From positions 1-53,370 of the forward strand of contig JAIETE010000216.1 of assembly GCA_019745505.1 (NCBI GenBank): a DNA stretch of 53,370 nucleotides, read 5' to 3'. A program made the translations under genes and the position numbers. Below, piece by piece: positions 51,680 through 53,370 of the stretch (position 1 is the stretch's first letter; each line of letters opens with the position of its first letter). The stretch is from Candidatus Obscuribacterales bacterium (GTDB lineage: Bacteria; Cyanobacteriota; Vampirovibrionia; Obscuribacterales; Obscuribacteraceae). Under the pieces are notes generated by a model, which was given only the letters and a program-made list of their open reading frames with translations, was not told the origin of the DNA and made no database searches.

Positions 51680-51706
51680 CGGGCAGCACAAGCATTCGTC
51701 TGCCCG
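51680..51706 (+). promoter_or_regulatory. Hairpin between the Roadblock and VWA genes
   Basis: CGGGCAG (51680-51686) pairs with CTGCCCG (51700-51706) around a 13-base loop. It lies 24 bases before the VWA gene start, whose CGGGGAGA site begins at 51715. It may be a leader or attenuator; no T-run follows. Confidence 0.4.
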
Positions 51707-51729
51707 CTTCGCCCCGGGGAGATTCGGCA

Positions 51730-52728
51730 ATGAGACAAACGGCCCTTGCAGCAATGGCATGCCTCTTGCTGACAGCTTCTTCCGCCTTTGCACAGGGTAC
51801 TTTTAGAATTCAAAGAGCGCCTGCCGGTGAACCCGTAGCGTCGGTTTCCGATAGCGCGTCCGGCAGTGTCAGCACCTTCAGACTACAACCGACCCAGTCG
51901 CAACCGGTTGCGCCCAGCGGATGGGCCGACGATTTTGCCGAGCCGGAGACCATCAAAAAAGTTCTCGACGCAGCCGCCTTCGCCAATCGAGTTCTTCAAC
52001 AAGTACGAACGCGGCCGGCACCACCCAGTTTCGCCCAGAGCAATATAAGGCAGCCGCTGAGCGGAAGCCTGCTGGCACCGATGGAAGTGGCGCGCTTGCG
52101 CGGACGGCAAGTAACGTTAGTAATGGATCGCTCAGGCTCGATGAAGACTGAAGATTGCTCGCTGCCTATGACCTTCCGCAGCATGAGCCGATGGGACTGG
52201 TGCTTGAATCAAACTCTGGATTTGGCCCGGCAGACGGCTCAGGTCTTGCCTCAAGGGCTGACTCTCGTATTTTTCAGCGGCAACGATTCTGTCTATCACA
52301 ATGTGCGAGCGGACATGATTCCGGCGCTTTTCCATGAGAATTCACCCGATGGCGGAACCAACCTGGTCGGAGCGATGAAGCACCAACTGGATGATTATTT
52401 CCGGTCAGTCTCGATGGGCAACAGCCAACCAATGGTAATGGCAGTAGTAACGGACGGCGACCCGGACAATGCACGGGCGCTCAAAGATTTGATCGTCAAT
52501 GCAACGCAAAGGATGACTTCTCCGGACCAGATTTCAATCAGTTTTTTGCAGGTCGGCAACGATTCTAAAGGCGGAAATCTACTTGAAGAGCTTGATAATC
52601 AACTGATCTCCAGAGGAGCGAGCTATGACATCGTCACGGTCTCTCCTTTCAGACAGGTGATGGCGCATGGACTGGCACGCAGCCTTGTGGCCGCGGTGCA
52701 AAGCAGACCGGTGGCAAGAAGATTCTAA
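51730..52728 (+). CDS. Secreted VWA-domain protein
   Basis: 332 residues. Signal peptide to about 22 (CLLLTASSAFAQG), a Pro/Ser linker to about 118, then a VWA domain (about 125-330). MIDAS motifs: MDRSGSM (about 132-138), the SPDGGTNL threonine (about 210-217) and VVTDGDPDNA (about 238-247). The domain binds metal and a partner protein; it could be part of a cell-surface complex. CGGGGAGATT precedes the ATG. It may be cotranscribed with the Roadblock gene, 89 bases upstream. Confidence 0.92.
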   Translation: MRQTALAAMACLLLTASSAFAQGTFRIQRAPAGEPVASVSDSASGSVSTFRLQPTQSQPVAPSGWADDFAEPETIKKVLDAAAFANRVLQQVRTRPAPPSFAQSNIRQPLSGSLLAPMEVARLRGRQVTLVMDRSGSMKTEDCSLPMTFRSMSRWDWCLNQTLDLARQTAQVLPQGLTLVFFSGNDSVYHNVRADMIPALFHENSPDGGTNLVGAMKHQLDDYFRSVSMGNSQPMVMAVVTDGDPDNARALKDLIVNATQRMTSPDQISISFLQVGNDSKGGNLLEELDNQLISRGASYDIVTVSPFRQVMAHGLARSLVAAVQSRPVARRF

Positions 52729-52783
52729 TCGGCAAAGTCTTGTAAACTAATGGCTCGTATCAGTTCAAGCGTTTTTAGTGCCG

Positions 52784-53370
52784 ATGATTTCTGCCCGATT
52801 CTCTACACACAATTTGTTTTCGAAACTTGCTGCCCTGACATTGCTTGTTATGTCTATTTTTCAGAGCTTGCCGTCGACGGCAAAGCAGGCCAATAAACCT
52901 GAAAAGGCTGCACCAAGTGACGCGTTTCACGAAGTCCATCACCACATCATCAAGCGAAAATTCAGATTGGCGGCTGAAAAAGCGAGGGTAATGGCGGCAA
53001 ATGGGCACCCAAAAGCTCAAACTGTTTTGGCAATGCTCTACCAAAACGGGCTCGGTGTAGAGAAAGACATCAAAGTTGCACTTTACTGGCTCGAGAAAGC
53101 CGCCGCTCAAGGGCTGCGAGAGGCAGAGAGTTACCTGGGTCACCTTTATCTTGAAGGCAAGTTCGTCGAAAAGGATTGGGACAAAGCAGAGCATTGGCTT
53201 TTGAAGGCGGCAAAGCACGGGCAAAGGGAAGCCCAGGTACACCTCGGATTGATGTACCTGGATGACACATGGGCCAAGAAGGACATCCGACATGCCGAAG
53301 TGTGGTTGAGAGAAGCGGCCTTGCAGGACTCGGAAGAAGCAAGACAAGCCCTGGAGAAAATACCGGGCGT
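52784..53370 (+). CDS. Sel1-repeat secreted protein (cut by the right edge)
   Basis: 195 codons to the window end without a stop. Signal peptide (residues about 10-35, LAALTLLVMSIFQSL). Then Sel1 repeats: AQTVLAMLYQNGLGVEKDIKVALYWLEKAAAQG (about 80-112), AESYLGHLYLEGKFVEKDWDKAEHWLLKAAKHG (about 115-148) and AQVHLGLMYLDDTWAKKDIRHAEVWLREAALQD (about 151-183). Typical secreted Sel1 protein acting as an adaptor. The ATG at 52784 has no strong ribosome binding site. It lies 55 bases after the VWA gene. Confidence 0.85.
   Translation, partial: MISARFSTHNLFSKLAALTLLVMSIFQSLPSTAKQANKPEKAAPSDAFHEVHHHIIKRKFRLAAEKARVMAANGHPKAQTVLAMLYQNGLGVEKDIKVALYWLEKAAAQGLREAESYLGHLYLEGKFVEKDWDKAEHWLLKAAKHGQREAQVHLGLMYLDDTWAKKDIRHAEVWLREAALQDSEEARQALEKIPG

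Noticed and set aside
1-53370. tRNA, rRNA or CRISPR arrays
   Set aside because: No tRNA T-loop with matching acceptor stem, no rRNA motif and no regularly spaced 20-40-base repeats were seen.

Overview
The window is 53.4 kb of roughly 50% GC bacterial DNA from a Gram-negative organism: it has an RND efflux pump, a FadL-like outer-membrane barrel, Tat and lipoprotein signals, and many secreted TPR/Sel1 proteins. The mix of numerous TPR and low-complexity secreted proteins, a Roadblock-domain protein, a DUF1800/DUF1501 pair and a nucleotide-exchange-type transporter reminded me of non-photosynthetic cyanobacterial relatives (Melainabacteria/Vampirovibrionia, Obscuribacterales type). That placement is an impression from gene content, not a demonstration. 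I see no rRNA, tRNA or CRISPR array.

Layout. 0.4-4.5 kb: small hypothetical genes, a HotDog thioesterase, an orphan OmpR-type response regulator and an unknown gene preceded by a long intergenic region carrying three copies of an 11-bp-period direct repeat. 5.1-10.1 kb: a marR - membrane-fusion protein - RND permease operon (minus strand) with a palindromic operator over its promoter. 10.2-19.5 kb: minus-strand genes for an MFS transporter, a double-PAS histidine kinase, a class I glutamine amidotransferase, a FadL-like barrel, an ATP/ADP-translocase-like carrier and an MscS channel. 19.7-25.9 kb: tandem paralogous secreted proteins, an AT-richer orphan gene whose start lies in a 59-bp relic of the neighbouring DUF1501 gene, the DUF1501/DUF1800 pair, a membrane protein and an ACMSD-type decarboxylase. 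26.2-31.4 kb: a WYL regulator, TPR proteins, formate-tetrahydrofolate ligase and a TerC-family protein. 31.4-36.9 kb: an accessory-looking stretch with long non-coding DNA, a UDG-family protein, an unknown gene pair, a decayed tyrosine recombinase, short orphan genes and a frameshifted mini-gene. 36.9-53.4 kb: a TetR/diiron-protein operon, a large TPR protein, a CPBP protease, the thioredoxin-fold gene described below, GDPD, ferrochelatase, a repeat lipoprotein, a Roadblock protein, a VWA protein and a Sel1 protein cut by the right edge.

Most striking observation: on the minus strand at 44017-42809 two frames long considered separately are one 402-residue secreted thioredoxin-fold protein interrupted by a single in-frame TGA immediately after a Cys codon. 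Sixteen bases after the TGA is a perfect 7-bp hairpin with a 6-base loop whose second base is G, which fits the published bacterial SECIS rules. TGA is used as an ordinary stop elsewhere in the window, so this is a candidate undescribed selenoprotein with a Cys-Sec pair. Other points worth checking are a compact three-way-junction palindrome between terC and a TPR gene, Pho-box-like triplicate repeats, and several operators that link regulators to their operons.
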